Assembly (NCBI GenBank): GCA_033344775.1
Contig: JAWPMT010000007.1
Span: forward strand, 677,843-741,842
From: Cytophagales bacterium
Lineage (GTDB): Bacteria > Bacteroidota > Bacteroidia > Cytophagales > Cyclobacteriaceae
DNA: 64,000 nucleotides
Direction of reading: 5' to 3'
Under the pieces are notes generated by a model. It saw only the letters and a program-made list of their open reading frames with translations. It ran no database searches and was not told the DNA's origin. The number at the start of each line of letters is the position of its first letter. Within the stretch, counting starts at the first letter, position 1. The translations under genes were made by a program, and so were the position numbers. Shown in pieces: positions 17,186 through 25,598 of the stretch.

Positions 17186-17818
17186 ATGACCATAGAACTT
17201 CCCGAAGACCACAGTGTTAAGATCCTGAATGCCGATGATCTTTTTGAGATCATGGTGAGTATATTATTGCGAGAGGATAAGATTGATCGAGATAAAGAGC
17301 ACTTCTGGGTAGTTGGTTTGGCTAACAATCAAAAGCTATTGTTCATTGAACTGATCAGTTTGGGAACGGTGAACAAGACACTGGTAGAACCTATGGAAGT
17401 GTTCAGCGTGGCACTGCAAAAGCGGGCGGTTAGGATCATTCTAGTACACAATCACCCCTCAGGAGAACTCAAGCCCTCTGATGCTGATAAAGACCTTACA
17501 GATCGCCTGATTCAGGTTGGGAAGATCGTGAATACGCCTGTATATGATCACCTAATCATTACCCGAAAATCTTTTCTAAGCTTCAAAGATGTGGACTTGA
17601 TGGACAAGCTGGAGCTGAGTAGGAAATATGTCCCTCCTTATGTTCAGATGGAGAAAGTGAAAAAGGAATTGACGGAACAGGCTGAAGAAAGGAATACGAT
17701 CAAAATAGCTAAGGAGATGAAACGAGAGGGTCAGCCTGTCGAACAAATTGCTCGAATTACTGGCTTGAGTTTGGAAGATGTCAAGGCATTGCGAGTAAGG
17801 CGAAAGTCTGCTTCTTAA
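17186..17818 (+). CDS. RadC-like JAB/MPN+ domain protein
   Basis: A 210-residue protein. The JAMM metal motif is complete: Glu55 in LFIELISLG, His88-x-His90 in VHNHPSGELKPSDAD with the downstream Asp. Canonical RadC has an N-terminal helix-hairpin-helix that is absent here. Instead a C-terminal 60-residue tail ends IAKEMKREGQPVEQIARITG, resembling the tail of Rpn-type recombination proteins. RadC-like proteins often sit with mobile or defence genes and their role is unclear. It lies 75 bases after the putative nuclease and may belong to the same acquired block, although it has its own start region. Confidence 0.83.
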   Translation: MTIELPEDHSVKILNADDLFEIMVSILLREDKIDRDKEHFWVVGLANNQKLLFIELISLGTVNKTLVEPMEVFSVALQKRAVRIILVHNHPSGELKPSDADKDLTDRLIQVGKIVNTPVYDHLIITRKSFLSFKDVDLMDKLELSRKYVPPYVQMEKVKKELTEQAEERNTIKIAKEMKREGQPVEQIARITGLSLEDVKALRVRRKSAS

Positions 17819-17849
17819 GCTTAAGAGGATTCAATTTACATATCAAGCT

Positions 17850-17897
17850 AACCCACTCAGGATCACCTGAACACTGCAACCAACCCACTCAGGATCA
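17850..17897. repeat. Short direct repeat at the 3' end of marC
   Basis: The 16-base sequence AACCCACTCAGGATCA occurs at 17850-17865 and 17882-17897, 32 bases apart. The second copy encodes the last residues of MarC and the first spans its stop region, so it looks like a small tandem duplication of the gene end. Confidence 0.7.
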
Positions 17898-18489
17898 TAC
17901 TGATACCAATAGACAAAGTGATGAAACCCATCATCCGGGAAAGGGCGGCCATCCCGCCTTTACCCAGAAACTTATTCAGTCTGGCGGAGAAAATGAGTAT
18001 GAGGGCGGTAACTCCTGCTACCAGTACCACTGCCAGCAAAATCCCTATGATCCCGATGAAGCCCGTCTTACTGGTGGGGCCGTACATACTGATCATGAGA
18101 GCGATGGATCCCGGTCCAGATAGTAGAGGCATAGCCATGGGTGTGAAAGTGATGTCTTCTTTGTGCCTGCCTTCTTCCTGTACCTCTTTCGCCATGGGTT
18201 TTCCTTTGTAAGCGTCTTTACCAAGCAAGTTCATGGCTGAGATACAGATCAAGATACCTCCTGCTATGCGCACGTGATCGATCTCGATGCCAAAGAAGCT
18301 CAGAATGAGGTTTCCGGCGAAGAAGAAACTAACCAGGATCAGGATCATGAAGAATGCGATTTTCAGAGCTTGTTGTTTCCTTTCTGCATGAGTAGCGTCT
18401 TCGCTGAGCATCAGGAAAACAGGGATGGCACCAAGTGGATTCGCTACCGAAAAGAGGGCACTGAATGCCCCTAAGAATGATTCTATCAT
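17863..18489 (-). CDS. MarC-family integral membrane protein
   Basis: A 208-residue protein with about six membrane segments. Family hallmarks are NPLGAIPVFL near residue 17, an FGI-HVRIAGGIL segment, and the internal-repeat equivalent PLLSGPGSIALMIS in the second half. MarC (UPF0056) proteins are inner-membrane proteins of undefined transport function; the old link to multiple antibiotic resistance is not supported for E. coli MarC. The gene converges with the RadC-like gene and has no copy of the stress promoter. Confidence 0.92.
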   Translation of the reverse strand: MIESFLGAFSALFSVANPLGAIPVFLMLSEDATHAERKQQALKIAFFMILILVSFFFAGNLILSFFGIEIDHVRIAGGILICISAMNLLGKDAYKGKPMAKEVQEEGRHKEDITFTPMAMPLLSGPGSIALMISMYGPTSKTGFIGIIGILLAVVLVAGVTALILIFSARLNKFLGKGGMAALSRMMGFITLSIGISMILSGLVAVFR

Positions 18490-18557
18490 AATTACTGGAT
18501 GGTGGAAGGAATAAACTTATTGCGGATTAATTTCTTCTTCAGATAAAAATTCCCTTC

Positions 18558-18980
18558 TTACAGGTATCGGAATTTTACTTTTACTGTGTAGGATTCTTTC
18601 AGGTCGAATACAAAATTTTTGAACTGCGGCAGGCTCAGGGTGTTGTGAACGTAGTTGGAGAAGCCAAAGCCTTCTTTCGGGAAAACAAAACCCATGTCCA
18701 CAATCTCATTACCATTGCTATCATCCAACACTGCCAGGCCGTAGCTACCTGCCGGAAGATCTGTGAGGTGTAGTATCATCTTGCCATTTTGAAGTTCGGC
18801 TTTGGAAGTCGTGAATTCACGGGCAGGCTTTCTCTTTTTCCAGCTGGCTTCATCCTGATAAATACCAATGAGTAGTTGGCCTTCGGAGAAACGAATGTTC
18901 TCAAACTCGATTGTGAGTGTTGGATTCTCGGCAGGCATTGGTAACATGCTCAGCAATGAGCATAAAGTCAGATAAAGCAT
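18558..18980 (-). CDS. DUF2141 secreted protein
   Basis: From the ATG at 18980 the product is about 140 residues with a short N-terminal hydrophobic stretch that is probably a signal peptide. The core LTIEFENIRFSEGQLLIGIY, a GSYGLAVLDDSNGNE turn and FVFPKEGFGFSNY are typical of DUF2141, a beta-sandwich family of unknown function in Bacteroidota. It is a close paralog of the protein at 49317-49748; the DxNGNEIVDMG and PKEGFGFSNY segments are nearly the same. An upstream in-frame ATG at 19091 would add 37 Cys/Arg-rich residues unlike any signal peptide and was rejected. It may be read through from the PepSY-like gene. Confidence 0.85.
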   Translation of the reverse strand: MLYLTLCSLLSMLPMPAENPTLTIEFENIRFSEGQLLIGIYQDEASWKKRKPAREFTTSKAELQNGKMILHLTDLPAGSYGLAVLDDSNGNEIVDMGFVFPKEGFGFSNYVHNTLSLPQFKNFVFDLKESYTVKVKFRYL

Positions 18981-19123
18981 GTGTTTTGTTAGGGGTAAGT
19001 AATTGTTGAGATAATCTTGTGAAGAAACTCCTGTGCCCTTGTTGGTCCTCCGACGAACAAGCCTAACAGGACAGTGGGTGCACTGCGGCAAAGGGTTTCA
19101 ATAGGTTGCCTTTGTTTGGCAGA

Positions 19124-19143
19124 AAGCCCCCGTTCGGGGGCAG
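19124..19143 (-). terminator. GC-rich hairpin after the PepSY-like gene
   Basis: GCCCCC-GTTC-GGGGGC (19126-19141) forms a six-base GC stem, followed on the minus strand by CTTTCTG. The T run is poor, so it may terminate only partly and allow read-through into the DUF2141 gene. Confidence 0.5.
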
Positions 19144-19164
19144 TCAAACAACTCAGCTCAAAGG

Positions 19165-19665
19165 TTACGAATCAATGGTTTCCTCAGAAAGGAACTCTCC
19201 TTGTTCGTCGAATGTAAGTTTCAGATAAGTTGGTTCCGGAACCTCCTGCTCCCAATCTTCCTCTTCTACTTCCAACTCTTCTTCTATGGAAAGAGTCAGA
19301 ATGTATTCCAGTGTAGTGGCCGGGTCTTCATAGGTCATTGTGGACATGATCATGGCATCTGCATATTCTTCCTCCAGGTATTCCTGAATGACTTCTGGCA
19401 ATGTTTCATGCCAGATCTCTGTTTTCGTGTACAACCAGGAGCCATCTTTTGCGAATGCGGCTTCTACCTCTCCATCTTCTGTATCGAATGAAGCAAGGAA
19501 ATCTCCATCAGTGCCTTTCTCCCAGACCACATTCCTTGTGTTCGAAAATTTCTTTTCGAACGCAGTTTTGATTTTGGCATTAGGGGTAATCTCTTTAGCA
19601 CTGGCTGTCCATATAATGGCGACTATCGCGAGAATGAACAAGAAAATTGATTTTTGAGCTTTCAT
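19165..19665 (-). CDS. Secreted PepSY-like protein
   Basis: A 166-residue exported protein with signal peptide (MKAQKSIFLFILAIVAIIWTASA). Two PepSY-like (DUF2874, BLIP-like fold) units follow: IKTAFEKKFSNTRNVVWEKG and a second unit around LPEVIQEYLEEEYADA. The C-terminal part is strongly acidic (EEELEVEEEDWEQE). Such periplasmic proteins are common in Bacteroidota and have no firm function. Its closest relative in the window is at 46193-46729, with the same layout and acidic tail. Both have the stress promoter about 19 bases before the ATG. Confidence 0.87.
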   Translation of the reverse strand: MKAQKSIFLFILAIVAIIWTASAKEITPNAKIKTAFEKKFSNTRNVVWEKGTDGDFLASFDTEDGEVEAAFAKDGSWLYTKTEIWHETLPEVIQEYLEEEYADAMIMSTMTYEDPATTLEYILTLSIEEELEVEEEDWEQEVPEPTYLKLTFDEQGEFLSEETIDS

Positions 19666-19684
19666 CTCAGATTAATTATGTACT

Positions 19685-19711
19685 TGAGACGAACGAAAAT
19701 GAAAAGGTCAC
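19685..19711 (-). promoter_or_regulatory. ECF-like stress promoter for the PepSY-like gene
   Basis: Minus strand: GTGACCT (19711-19705), 13 bases, CGTCTCA (19691-19685), ending 19 bases before the ATG. Confidence 0.72.
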
Positions 19712-19734
19712 ACGGTGAATCGAGTATTTTTTCA

Positions 19735-20862
19735 TCAAACCCACTTTTTTCTTCTGAAGTAGGCCGCCATGCCCACGGCGAGGCATATCATGACTCCCCA
19801 GGCTATGTGATAACCATATTGATAATCCAGTTCGGGCATGTTTTTGAAATTCATCCCATAGATCCCTGCAATGAATGTAAGCGGGATGAATATCGTTGCC
19901 ACGGTAGTCAGCACGCGCATGGCTTCATTCATTTTCTGACTTAAGGAGGCGAAATAGATGTTGGTAAGCCCTTCCAGCGTTTTTAATATGGTATCAGCCT
20001 CCTCCAGTGCCGCGATCGCAGAGTTGCCTAAATAACTGAAGAGTCGCAAGTTTTCCTCCTCAATCAACCTGGGTTTGTGGCCGTTGATCTGCGTCAAAGC
20101 CTCTTTGAATGGAACCAGGGATTTCTTCAGTAGAAACGCAGATCGTTTGTGTGCTTCTAGCTGGATCAGAAGGCCCTTGTGGGGCGCATTGATGATGACA
20201 GGTTCCATGTGGCTTATCTCCTTGTTCATCTTATCCAGGGTCTCAAAATAGTTATCCAAAATGGCGTCCAGCAACTGGCTCAACAAGTAGTCGGACTTTT
20301 TCTTACGGATGAAGCCTACGCCTTCTTTTAGTTTGCTTCTGATGCCCTCGAAGTGGTCTCCTTCTTCCTCCTGGAAGGAAATGACGTATTGTTCTCCCAG
20401 AACAAAAGAGAGCTGTTCGATATTCAGGTTTCCGGAATCTTCCTTGATGATGGATTTAACACTAAAGAACAAGTAATTTTCGTATGCCTCTACTTTTGGC
20501 CGCTGTGTCGTGTCCAGGATCTGCCGTAAAGTGAGGCGATGTAGTCCTGCTTTTTCACTCAATTTTTGTAACAATTTCACGTCGTGAATGCCATAGAAAT
20601 TGAGCCAGTAGAACTTATCCGGTTCTGGATTATTGAGGAAGTTGAAAGTTCGAATTTTTTCCTTTCGGTTCTGCTCGGTCTCATTGTAAGTGAACAATTG
20701 ACTCCTAACCTGATCCAGTTTTTTCTCTCCAATGAAGGTCAATTCGGCTTTTGCCTTGGCTTCTGTTTTTTGGTCGGCGTAGAGCACGGAGCTCAGGCTC
20801 CCAAGGGTTTTCAAACCTTTCAGGATCAATTTGTCAGGTCTTGTCAGGTCCAGGGGATTCAT
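19735..20862 (-). CDS. corA: CorA-family magnesium/cobalt transporter
   Basis: A 375-residue inner-membrane channel with a long cytoplasmic N-terminal domain rich in charged helices and two C-terminal membrane segments. The signature YGMNFKNMPELD lies between them, as in CorA pentamers that import Mg2+ or Co2+. The first membrane segment (VLTTVATIFIPLTFIAGIYGM) precedes it and the second (YGYHIAWGVMICLAVGMAAYF) follows. It is transcribed divergently from the universal stress/CorC-like operon. The two promoters share one palindromic -35 region, suggesting joint control of ion homeostasis. Confidence 0.95.
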   Translation of the reverse strand: MNPLDLTRPDKLILKGLKTLGSLSSVLYADQKTEAKAKAELTFIGEKKLDQVRSQLFTYNETEQNRKEKIRTFNFLNNPEPDKFYWLNFYGIHDVKLLQKLSEKAGLHRLTLRQILDTTQRPKVEAYENYLFFSVKSIIKEDSGNLNIEQLSFVLGEQYVISFQEEEGDHFEGIRSKLKEGVGFIRKKKSDYLLSQLLDAILDNYFETLDKMNKEISHMEPVIINAPHKGLLIQLEAHKRSAFLLKKSLVPFKEALTQINGHKPRLIEEENLRLFSYLGNSAIAALEEADTILKTLEGLTNIYFASLSQKMNEAMRVLTTVATIFIPLTFIAGIYGMNFKNMPELDYQYGYHIAWGVMICLAVGMAAYFRRKKWV

Positions 20863-20925
20863 GTTTTTTGGATTATTTCTCGAAGTATTGATAGTGGTCT
20901 TGAGTCACCAAGACAGTCTTTTGAA

Positions 20926-20952
20926 TAAGACGATGAAATACTATGAGGTCAC
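20926..20952 (-). promoter_or_regulatory. ECF-like stress promoter for corA
   Basis: Minus strand: GTGACCT (20952-20946), 13 bases, CGTCTTA (20932-20926). Its -35 is one half of a perfect palindrome, GGTCACATGTGACC (20947-20960). Confidence 0.75.
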
Positions 20953-20954
20953 AT

Positions 20955-20981
20955 GTGACCAATGATGAAGTGTACGTCCTA
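20955..20981 (+). promoter_or_regulatory. ECF-like stress promoter for the USP/CorC-like operon
   Basis: GTGACCA (20955-20961), 13 bases, CGTCCTA (20975-20981), ending 22 bases before the ATG at 21004. It is the mirror half of the palindrome that also holds the corA -35. Confidence 0.75.
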
Positions 20982-21003
20982 AAGAGAAAAACTCACCTGA
21001 ATT

Positions 21004-21852
21004 ATGCACAATATCATCGTCCCAACGGACTTCTCTATTAAATCATATAATGCCCTGAGGTTGGCTAAGCGGATCGCCTCGGGGACCAGGGGTGTGATTC
21101 ATATAGTTCATGTGGTGGAACCTGTATCTGGTCAATATTCAAGTATGGGAGAGAACCTGGGGAGCACACTGGATGATGTTTACATTGTTCAACTCGTTGA
21201 GAAGTTGACAGAGGAGCTTCAAAACCTGAAAGCTTTGAATGAGGGGCATGATCATCAAATCCTTAGTTATATCAAAGTAGGAGATCCCTATTGTGAGATC
21301 AAAGAGATGGTTGAGCACCTCAAGGCGGATATTATTATTGTTGGTGCCAAAGGGTTCATGGATGCTGAGGAGTTTTTCCTGGGCTCCATCACGGATAAAC
21401 TGGTACGGACAGCTCCTTGCCCGGTGATCACTGTGAAGGAGGTGATTGATGAGGGAAGTTTCCAAAATATCGTCTATGCCACCGACCTGGAAGCAGACAA
21501 CAAACCCATGATGAATTTATTGATGAGGCTTCAGGATCTATTCGATGCGCAACTGCATCTGGTGATGGTGAATACTCCTAAAAACTTTCACAACGATATC
21601 GACACACAAAGACGAATGGAGCAGCTTGTCCAACATTATCAATTGAAGAACTACACACTCAATATATATAACCATGAGGATAGGGAGTACGGCATTGTCT
21701 ATTTCGCCGATGGTAAACAAGCTGACCTGATTGCTATGGGCGTACATGAACAAAGTGGTTTTCGCCGCTTGATCAGTGGTGGCTCTCTAGCCGATGAAGT
21801 GACCGAACATACTTTTCGCCCCGTACTTACCTATCGAACTAACCTGCAATAA
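21004..21852 (+). CDS. Tandem-domain universal stress protein
   Basis: A 282-residue protein with two Usp domains (1-145 and 150-282). The first carries the ATP-binding loop IIVGAKGFMDAEEFFLGSIT, the second a related LIAMGVHEQSGFRRLISGGS. Usp proteins bind ATP or AMP and help survival under starvation or stress; the exact reaction is unknown. It is most similar in the window to the protein at 30895-31740, which shares the VPTDFS start, SSMGE and the FRRLISGG/LRRLISGG ending. It leads an operon with a CorC-like protein and another Usp protein. Confidence 0.95.
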   Translation: MHNIIVPTDFSIKSYNALRLAKRIASGTRGVIHIVHVVEPVSGQYSSMGENLGSTLDDVYIVQLVEKLTEELQNLKALNEGHDHQILSYIKVGDPYCEIKEMVEHLKADIIIVGAKGFMDAEEFFLGSITDKLVRTAPCPVITVKEVIDEGSFQNIVYATDLEADNKPMMNLLMRLQDLFDAQLHLVMVNTPKNFHNDIDTQRRMEQLVQHYQLKNYTLNIYNHEDREYGIVYFADGKQADLIAMGVHEQSGFRRLISGGSLADEVTEHTFRPVLTYRTNLQ

Positions 21853-21854
21853 TC

Positions 21855-23177
21855 ATGACTGGATACGCGGCTGATACTTTTAATCTGATAATCACTGGAG
21901 TATTGATCATTTTGAACGGATTCTTTGTGGCGGCTGAGTTTGCGCTGGTCAAAGTGAACAAGAGCAAGATCAAGATGATGCAAAAGGATAATAATCCCTT
22001 TGCGTCTGTGGCACTATGGCTGTATAAACGACAGAGCATGGCGCTATCTGCCTGTCAAATGGGGATCACGATGGCTTCACTGGCCCTGGGCTGGATTGGT
22101 GAACCCGCACTGGCACATTTGATGAAACCCGTACTCGAGGCCATCGGCATTACTACTGAGGGCTTGCAGCATGGAATAGCCTTTGCGGTTGCTTTTTCTG
22201 CCATCACCGCCTTACATATTGTCATGGGTGAACAGTTTCCTAAGATCTATGCTATCCGAAAACCCGTAGCGGTGGTCGGTTGGTCAGCCTGGCCTCTGAA
22301 GTTCTTCTACATGTTATTCTATCCTTTCATGTGGGTACTGGATTGGGTTACAGCGAAACTTTTAGCGACGGTAGGTATTGAAAGTTCGAATGAACATGAA
22401 TCTGCTTTAACGGAGGAAGAGATCAGGGCCTCTCTCAGCATCGCATACAATCAAGGTGATCTGACCAAGAATGAACATCAACTATTGGATGCAGCCTTTA
22501 GGTTTGACGATCAGATCACCCGGCAGATCATGGTTCCGCGTGGCGAGGTAGAATTCTTTGACCTTCAGCGTTCTTATAAAGAAAACCTGCAACTCGCCAG
22601 GAAAACAAAGCATACGCGTTTTCCATTGTGCGTGGGGTCGCTCGATGAAATCAAAGGGGTAGTCCACATCAAGGACCTCCTTGGTCAGGAGGAAGTGACT
22701 GATGAAAAGTTAAAGAAACTGGCACGTACACCGGTCTATGTACCTGAAACATTGCCCATCAATACATTATTGCAGGATTTTCGCCGAACCCGACAACATA
22801 TGGCCTTTGTCGAAGATGAGTATGGCACTGTCATCGGGATCGTGACTTTAGAAAATGTACTGGAGGAGCTGGTTGGTGCCGTGCAGGATGAGTTTGATGC
22901 GGAGAGTGCAAAGATCGTCAAAGAATCCGATGGTACCTACCTGGTAGATGGGGATATGTCCATTATTCATCTTAATGAAAAACTAGACATAGAACTGATC
23001 CCCCATGAAGCAGATACACTTTCTGGTTTCCTCATTGAGATCAGTGGAAGACAACTGGCAGTAGGAAAGAAAGTAAAACTGGAAGAAGGCATTGTAATGG
23101 AGATGGTGGCCGTGAAGGATCGTCGGATTACTAAAGTGCGGATGATCGTACCTGTGCAGGAACTTGATAATCATTGA
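21855..23177 (+). CDS. CorC/HlyC-family DUF21-CBS membrane protein
   Basis: A 440-residue protein: an N-terminal DUF21 (CNNM) membrane domain with about four segments (LIITGVLIILNGFFVAAEFALV at the start), a pair of CBS domains (about 205-325, QIMVPRGEVEFFD and IGIVTLENVLEELVG) and a C-terminal CorC_HlyC transporter-associated domain (about 340-430). The family is linked to Mg2+/Co2+ export or control and was once named for a haemolysin. It starts two bases after the Usp gene stop and its end nearly meets the next Usp gene. CorA across the divergent promoter points to joint magnesium handling. Confidence 0.94.
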   Translation: MTGYAADTFNLIITGVLIILNGFFVAAEFALVKVNKSKIKMMQKDNNPFASVALWLYKRQSMALSACQMGITMASLALGWIGEPALAHLMKPVLEAIGITTEGLQHGIAFAVAFSAITALHIVMGEQFPKIYAIRKPVAVVGWSAWPLKFFYMLFYPFMWVLDWVTAKLLATVGIESSNEHESALTEEEIRASLSIAYNQGDLTKNEHQLLDAAFRFDDQITRQIMVPRGEVEFFDLQRSYKENLQLARKTKHTRFPLCVGSLDEIKGVVHIKDLLGQEEVTDEKLKKLARTPVYVPETLPINTLLQDFRRTRQHMAFVEDEYGTVIGIVTLENVLEELVGAVQDEFDAESAKIVKESDGTYLVDGDMSIIHLNEKLDIELIPHEADTLSGFLIEISGRQLAVGKKVKLEEGIVMEMVAVKDRRITKVRMIVPVQELDNH

Positions 23178-23181
23178 AAAG

Positions 23182-24039
23182 ATGGAGATAAAAAAGATAC
23201 TGGTCCCTTTTGATCATAACTTAAGATCTATACGCGCACTGGAATTTGCTGGCATGCTCGCCGCCTCATTTGGAGCCACGGTAACGGCGCTTCATTTGGC
23301 AGACCCCAAGCAGTTTCATTCCAAGACCCAGTTCAAAAAGGAGCTGGATCTGATGGTCTCTGAACAGTTGAGGCCAACACTTCGCGAAATCAGGAAAAGC
23401 TACCCTGAAGTGAAAAAATTAGACCTGCAAGTAAGAGGTTTAGAAGGGCCGCTCTACCGACACATTTTGGACTTTGCCCGAAAAGAAGAGGTTGATTTTA
23501 TTGTGATGAGGCACCATGGGCAACCGGAAAGTGGCCACTGGGAGCCCTTTCTAATGGACACAACGGCTTACAAAGTAGTATTGGATGCGCCATGTCCGGT
23601 TTTCACATTTACTGAGCCTTCAACAGGAGATAAACTACAAAATATATTGCTGCCTCTGGATTTGTCAGAAGGTAGCCTATATAAGGTACCATTGGCCATG
23701 GTCATAGCGCGGCAGTTTAAAGCTCGACTGCACTTGATTTCAGCTTCTGAACATCAGGAAGATCATGCGGAGTTAAGTAAACAACTCGAAGAAGCAAAGG
23801 AAGAACTGGTGGCTCAGGGTTTTGACCTGGAGGTACTACCCGTTGCCCACCGGCCTTTGGCCGACAGCATACTTCAATATAGTCGGGAAAGGAAAGCGGA
23901 CCTGGTGGTGATCATGAGCCGACCCGGATTCAAATGGTCTGATCTATGGGTTTCCCCAAAGGCGAAGAAGATCATGGGGAAATGTCCGATCCCTGTTTTG
24001 AATGTCCGGGCAGATAAAGTTATTACTATCGATATTTGA
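23182..24039 (+). CDS. Tandem-domain universal stress protein
   Basis: About 285 residues from the ATG at 23182. A TTG at 23164 overlaps the previous gene and was not chosen. There are two Usp domains; the first carries IVMRHHGQPESGHWEPFLMDTT in place of the usual glycine-rich nucleotide loop, and the second ends in LVVIMSRPGFKWSDLWVSP. Both loops are degenerate compared with G-x2-G-x9-G-S/T, so ATP binding may be altered or lost. It is the third gene of the USP/CorC-like operon, four bases after the CorC-like stop, with no promoter of its own. Confidence 0.9.
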   Translation: MEIKKILVPFDHNLRSIRALEFAGMLAASFGATVTALHLADPKQFHSKTQFKKELDLMVSEQLRPTLREIRKSYPEVKKLDLQVRGLEGPLYRHILDFARKEEVDFIVMRHHGQPESGHWEPFLMDTTAYKVVLDAPCPVFTFTEPSTGDKLQNILLPLDLSEGSLYKVPLAMVIARQFKARLHLISASEHQEDHAELSKQLEEAKEELVAQGFDLEVLPVAHRPLADSILQYSRERKADLVVIMSRPGFKWSDLWVSPKAKKIMGKCPIPVLNVRADKVITIDI

Positions 24040-24134
24040 TGTATCGTGTCATCAAGGGGCTGAGTAAAACCGACTTTTAAAATGCTCGAAATTTTAATGT
24101 GACCTGGGATAACGGTACACATTGGTGAAGTAAA

Positions 24135-24161
24135 GTGACTTCCTGAAAGTTTTACGTCTCA
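24135..24161 (+). promoter_or_regulatory. ECF-like stress promoter for a lipoprotein gene
   Basis: GTGACTT (24135-24141), 13 bases, CGTCTCA (24155-24161). The -10 box ends only 12 bases before the chosen ATG, so the leader would be very short. Confidence 0.75.
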
Positions 24162-24173
24162 ATGAAAATTGAA

Positions 24174-24851
24174 ATGATGAAAACTAGACTTTCATGGATG
24201 TTGGTCCTGGTAGGATTGGCATTCGCCCTGGTCATTTCCGGATGTAATGACGGAACAAAACTTGATCCTGATAAGGAAATTGATATTTTGATGGAACTTG
24301 AAAAACCAGATATGTATTTTCAGGGGGCCATGGAGCGATTTACGGAAGGTAACCTGACTGAAGCCGCGGAACTGGTGGATGATGCGATCACATTCATCGA
24401 TGGTCTTCAGATGGAAGGAGACCTTCGATATTCTGAAATCCTGGACTATCTGGAAACGGAATTGGGTCAACTGCGAGATGATGTCGCTGATGGCAACATT
24501 GATGATGTCGCTAAATTGTATACGACCTTTGCGAGTGTCGATAGATCTCTGGCCACCTATCATTTGCGAGTCGTGGAGGAATTCTATTGGCTTGGAGGAG
24601 ACAGCCAGGAAGGACTGGAAAGGTTGACTCGTGCGCTCATTCGTATCGATCATGCCTCTCAATACCAGGGGTTTGAACTCAGTGATGAGGAAAAAGATGA
24701 GATACAAGCATTGAAAACAGCATTGAAAGATGCCGAACGTTCTAATCCGGCTCTTTGGAAGCGGACAAGTGCTATCATCAAAAAAGTGAATAAATCATTG
24801 AAAGCTCACCGTGAGCAACGAATAGATGCGGAGGAGTTTCAAGAGCACTAA
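24174..24851 (+). CDS. Stress-controlled lipoprotein, helical repeat type (copy 1)
   Basis: About 225 residues. The signal peptide MKTRLSWMLVLVGLAFALV ends in a lipobox ISGC, so the protein is a lipoprotein. The mature part is all-helical and acidic and I do not recognise a named family. It is a clear paralog of the lipoprotein at 44624-45274, sharing FASVDRSLATYHL against FSSVDRTIASYHL, YWLGGDSQEGL against YWNGGENKEGL, and KDAERSNPALW against EEAERSSPEIW. I chose the ATG at 24174 because an earlier ATG at 24162 directly abuts the -10 box. The helical pairing resembles TPR-like or four-helix folds. A strong terminator follows. Confidence 0.82.
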   Translation: MMKTRLSWMLVLVGLAFALVISGCNDGTKLDPDKEIDILMELEKPDMYFQGAMERFTEGNLTEAAELVDDAITFIDGLQMEGDLRYSEILDYLETELGQLRDDVADGNIDDVAKLYTTFASVDRSLATYHLRVVEEFYWLGGDSQEGLERLTRALIRIDHASQYQGFELSDEEKDEIQALKTALKDAERSNPALWKRTSAIIKKVNKSLKAHREQRIDAEEFQEH

Positions 24852-24867
24852 GAACGGATAACTTACA

Positions 24868-24894
24868 AGAAGGCGGTACCCCCGCCTTTTTTGT
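24868..24894 (+). terminator. Intrinsic terminator after the lipoprotein gene
   Basis: AAGGCGG-TACCC-CCGCCTT followed by TTTTTG gives a seven-base GC-rich stem and T run. Confidence 0.88.
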
Positions 24895-24913
24895 TGTGAT
24901 GGGTAGCAAAATG

Positions 24914-24940
24914 GTGACTTTCTGAGGGTTTTACGTCAGA
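24914..24940 (+). promoter_or_regulatory. ECF-like stress promoter for the UPF0316 gene
   Basis: GTGACTT (24914-24920), 13 bases, CGTCAGA (24934-24940), ending 11 bases before the ATG at 24952. Confidence 0.7.
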
Positions 24941-24951
24941 ATCATAAAAAC

Positions 24952-25536
24952 ATGCTGGCCTTGACACAAGCAGAATTTACGGAGTGGATATTAGTCCCAT
25001 TTTTCATCTTCTTCGCTCGGGTATGTGATGTCAGTCTTGATACGATCCGAATCATTAATGTCAATCAAAACAACCGCTGGGTAGCTGACTTGTTGGGCTT
25101 CTTTCAGGTCATGATCTGGCTACTAGCTGTGAAGCAGGTAATGCAAAACCTTAACAACTTCTACTATTACTTTTTCTACGCAGGCGGTTTTGCTGCCGGA
25201 AACTTTATCGGGTTGATGATCCAGGAGAAACTGGTGAAAGGCATTGTACTGGTCCGAGTTATCTCTACACAAGGCCTTAGCCTGCTAGCGGATCAATTGA
25301 TGATGTTGGATATCCAGTCAACACAAATGGAAGGAGTTGCTCACGATCAGATCCAAAAGACATACCTGATGTTGGCCATTGTCAACCGGAAAAGGGCGCA
25401 ACTGGTTGTGGATACCATTGAACGGACTTATCCAGGTGCCTTCTACTCTGTACAGGACATCCGATATGCATCGGAGGATAACCTTAGTAAGCTGGGGCTT
25501 TTCCGCTTGCGAGATCGCAAACTGGCTTCTGCATAA
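24952..25536 (+). CDS. UPF0316/DUF2179-type membrane protein
   Basis: A 194-residue protein with three N-terminal membrane segments (ILVPFFIFFARVCDVSLDTI, then LLGFFQVMIWLLAVKQV and the YAGGFAAGNFIGL segment) and a soluble C-terminal DUF2179-like domain (about 110-185, LMLAIVNRKRAQLVVDTIER). The N-terminal RVCDVSLDTIRI motif is the family mark of UPF0316. The function is unknown. Its promoter lies directly after the lipoprotein terminator and its own stop is 18 bases before the next promoter, so it is probably a single-gene transcript. Confidence 0.88.
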   Translation: MLALTQAEFTEWILVPFFIFFARVCDVSLDTIRIINVNQNNRWVADLLGFFQVMIWLLAVKQVMQNLNNFYYYFFYAGGFAAGNFIGLMIQEKLVKGIVLVRVISTQGLSLLADQLMMLDIQSTQMEGVAHDQIQKTYLMLAIVNRKRAQLVVDTIERTYPGAFYSVQDIRYASEDNLSKLGLFRLRDRKLASA

Positions 25537-25554
25537 AAAAGTGTCATAGTACGT

Positions 25555-25581
25555 GTGACTTTTGAGCACCTACCCTTCTAA
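25555..25581 (+). promoter_or_regulatory. ECF-like stress promoter for a USP/antiporter operon
   Basis: GTGACTT (25555-25561), 13 bases, CTTCTAA (25575-25581), ending 17 bases before the ATG. The G of the usual CGTC core is T here. Confidence 0.62.
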
Positions 25582-25598
25582 ATAGTAAAATATTAGCC

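Noticed and set aside
20900-20912. A second GTGACTC on the minus strand in the corA leader
   Set aside because: No -10 box at the expected distance; it lies downstream of the better promoter.
22842-22868. GTGACTT inside the CorC-like gene
   Set aside because: It lies in coding sequence and no -10 box follows at the expected distance.
24099-24125. GTGACCT shortly before the promoter at 24135
   Set aside because: The base pattern at the -10 position (ACATTGG) does not fit; the next copy 36 bases later does.
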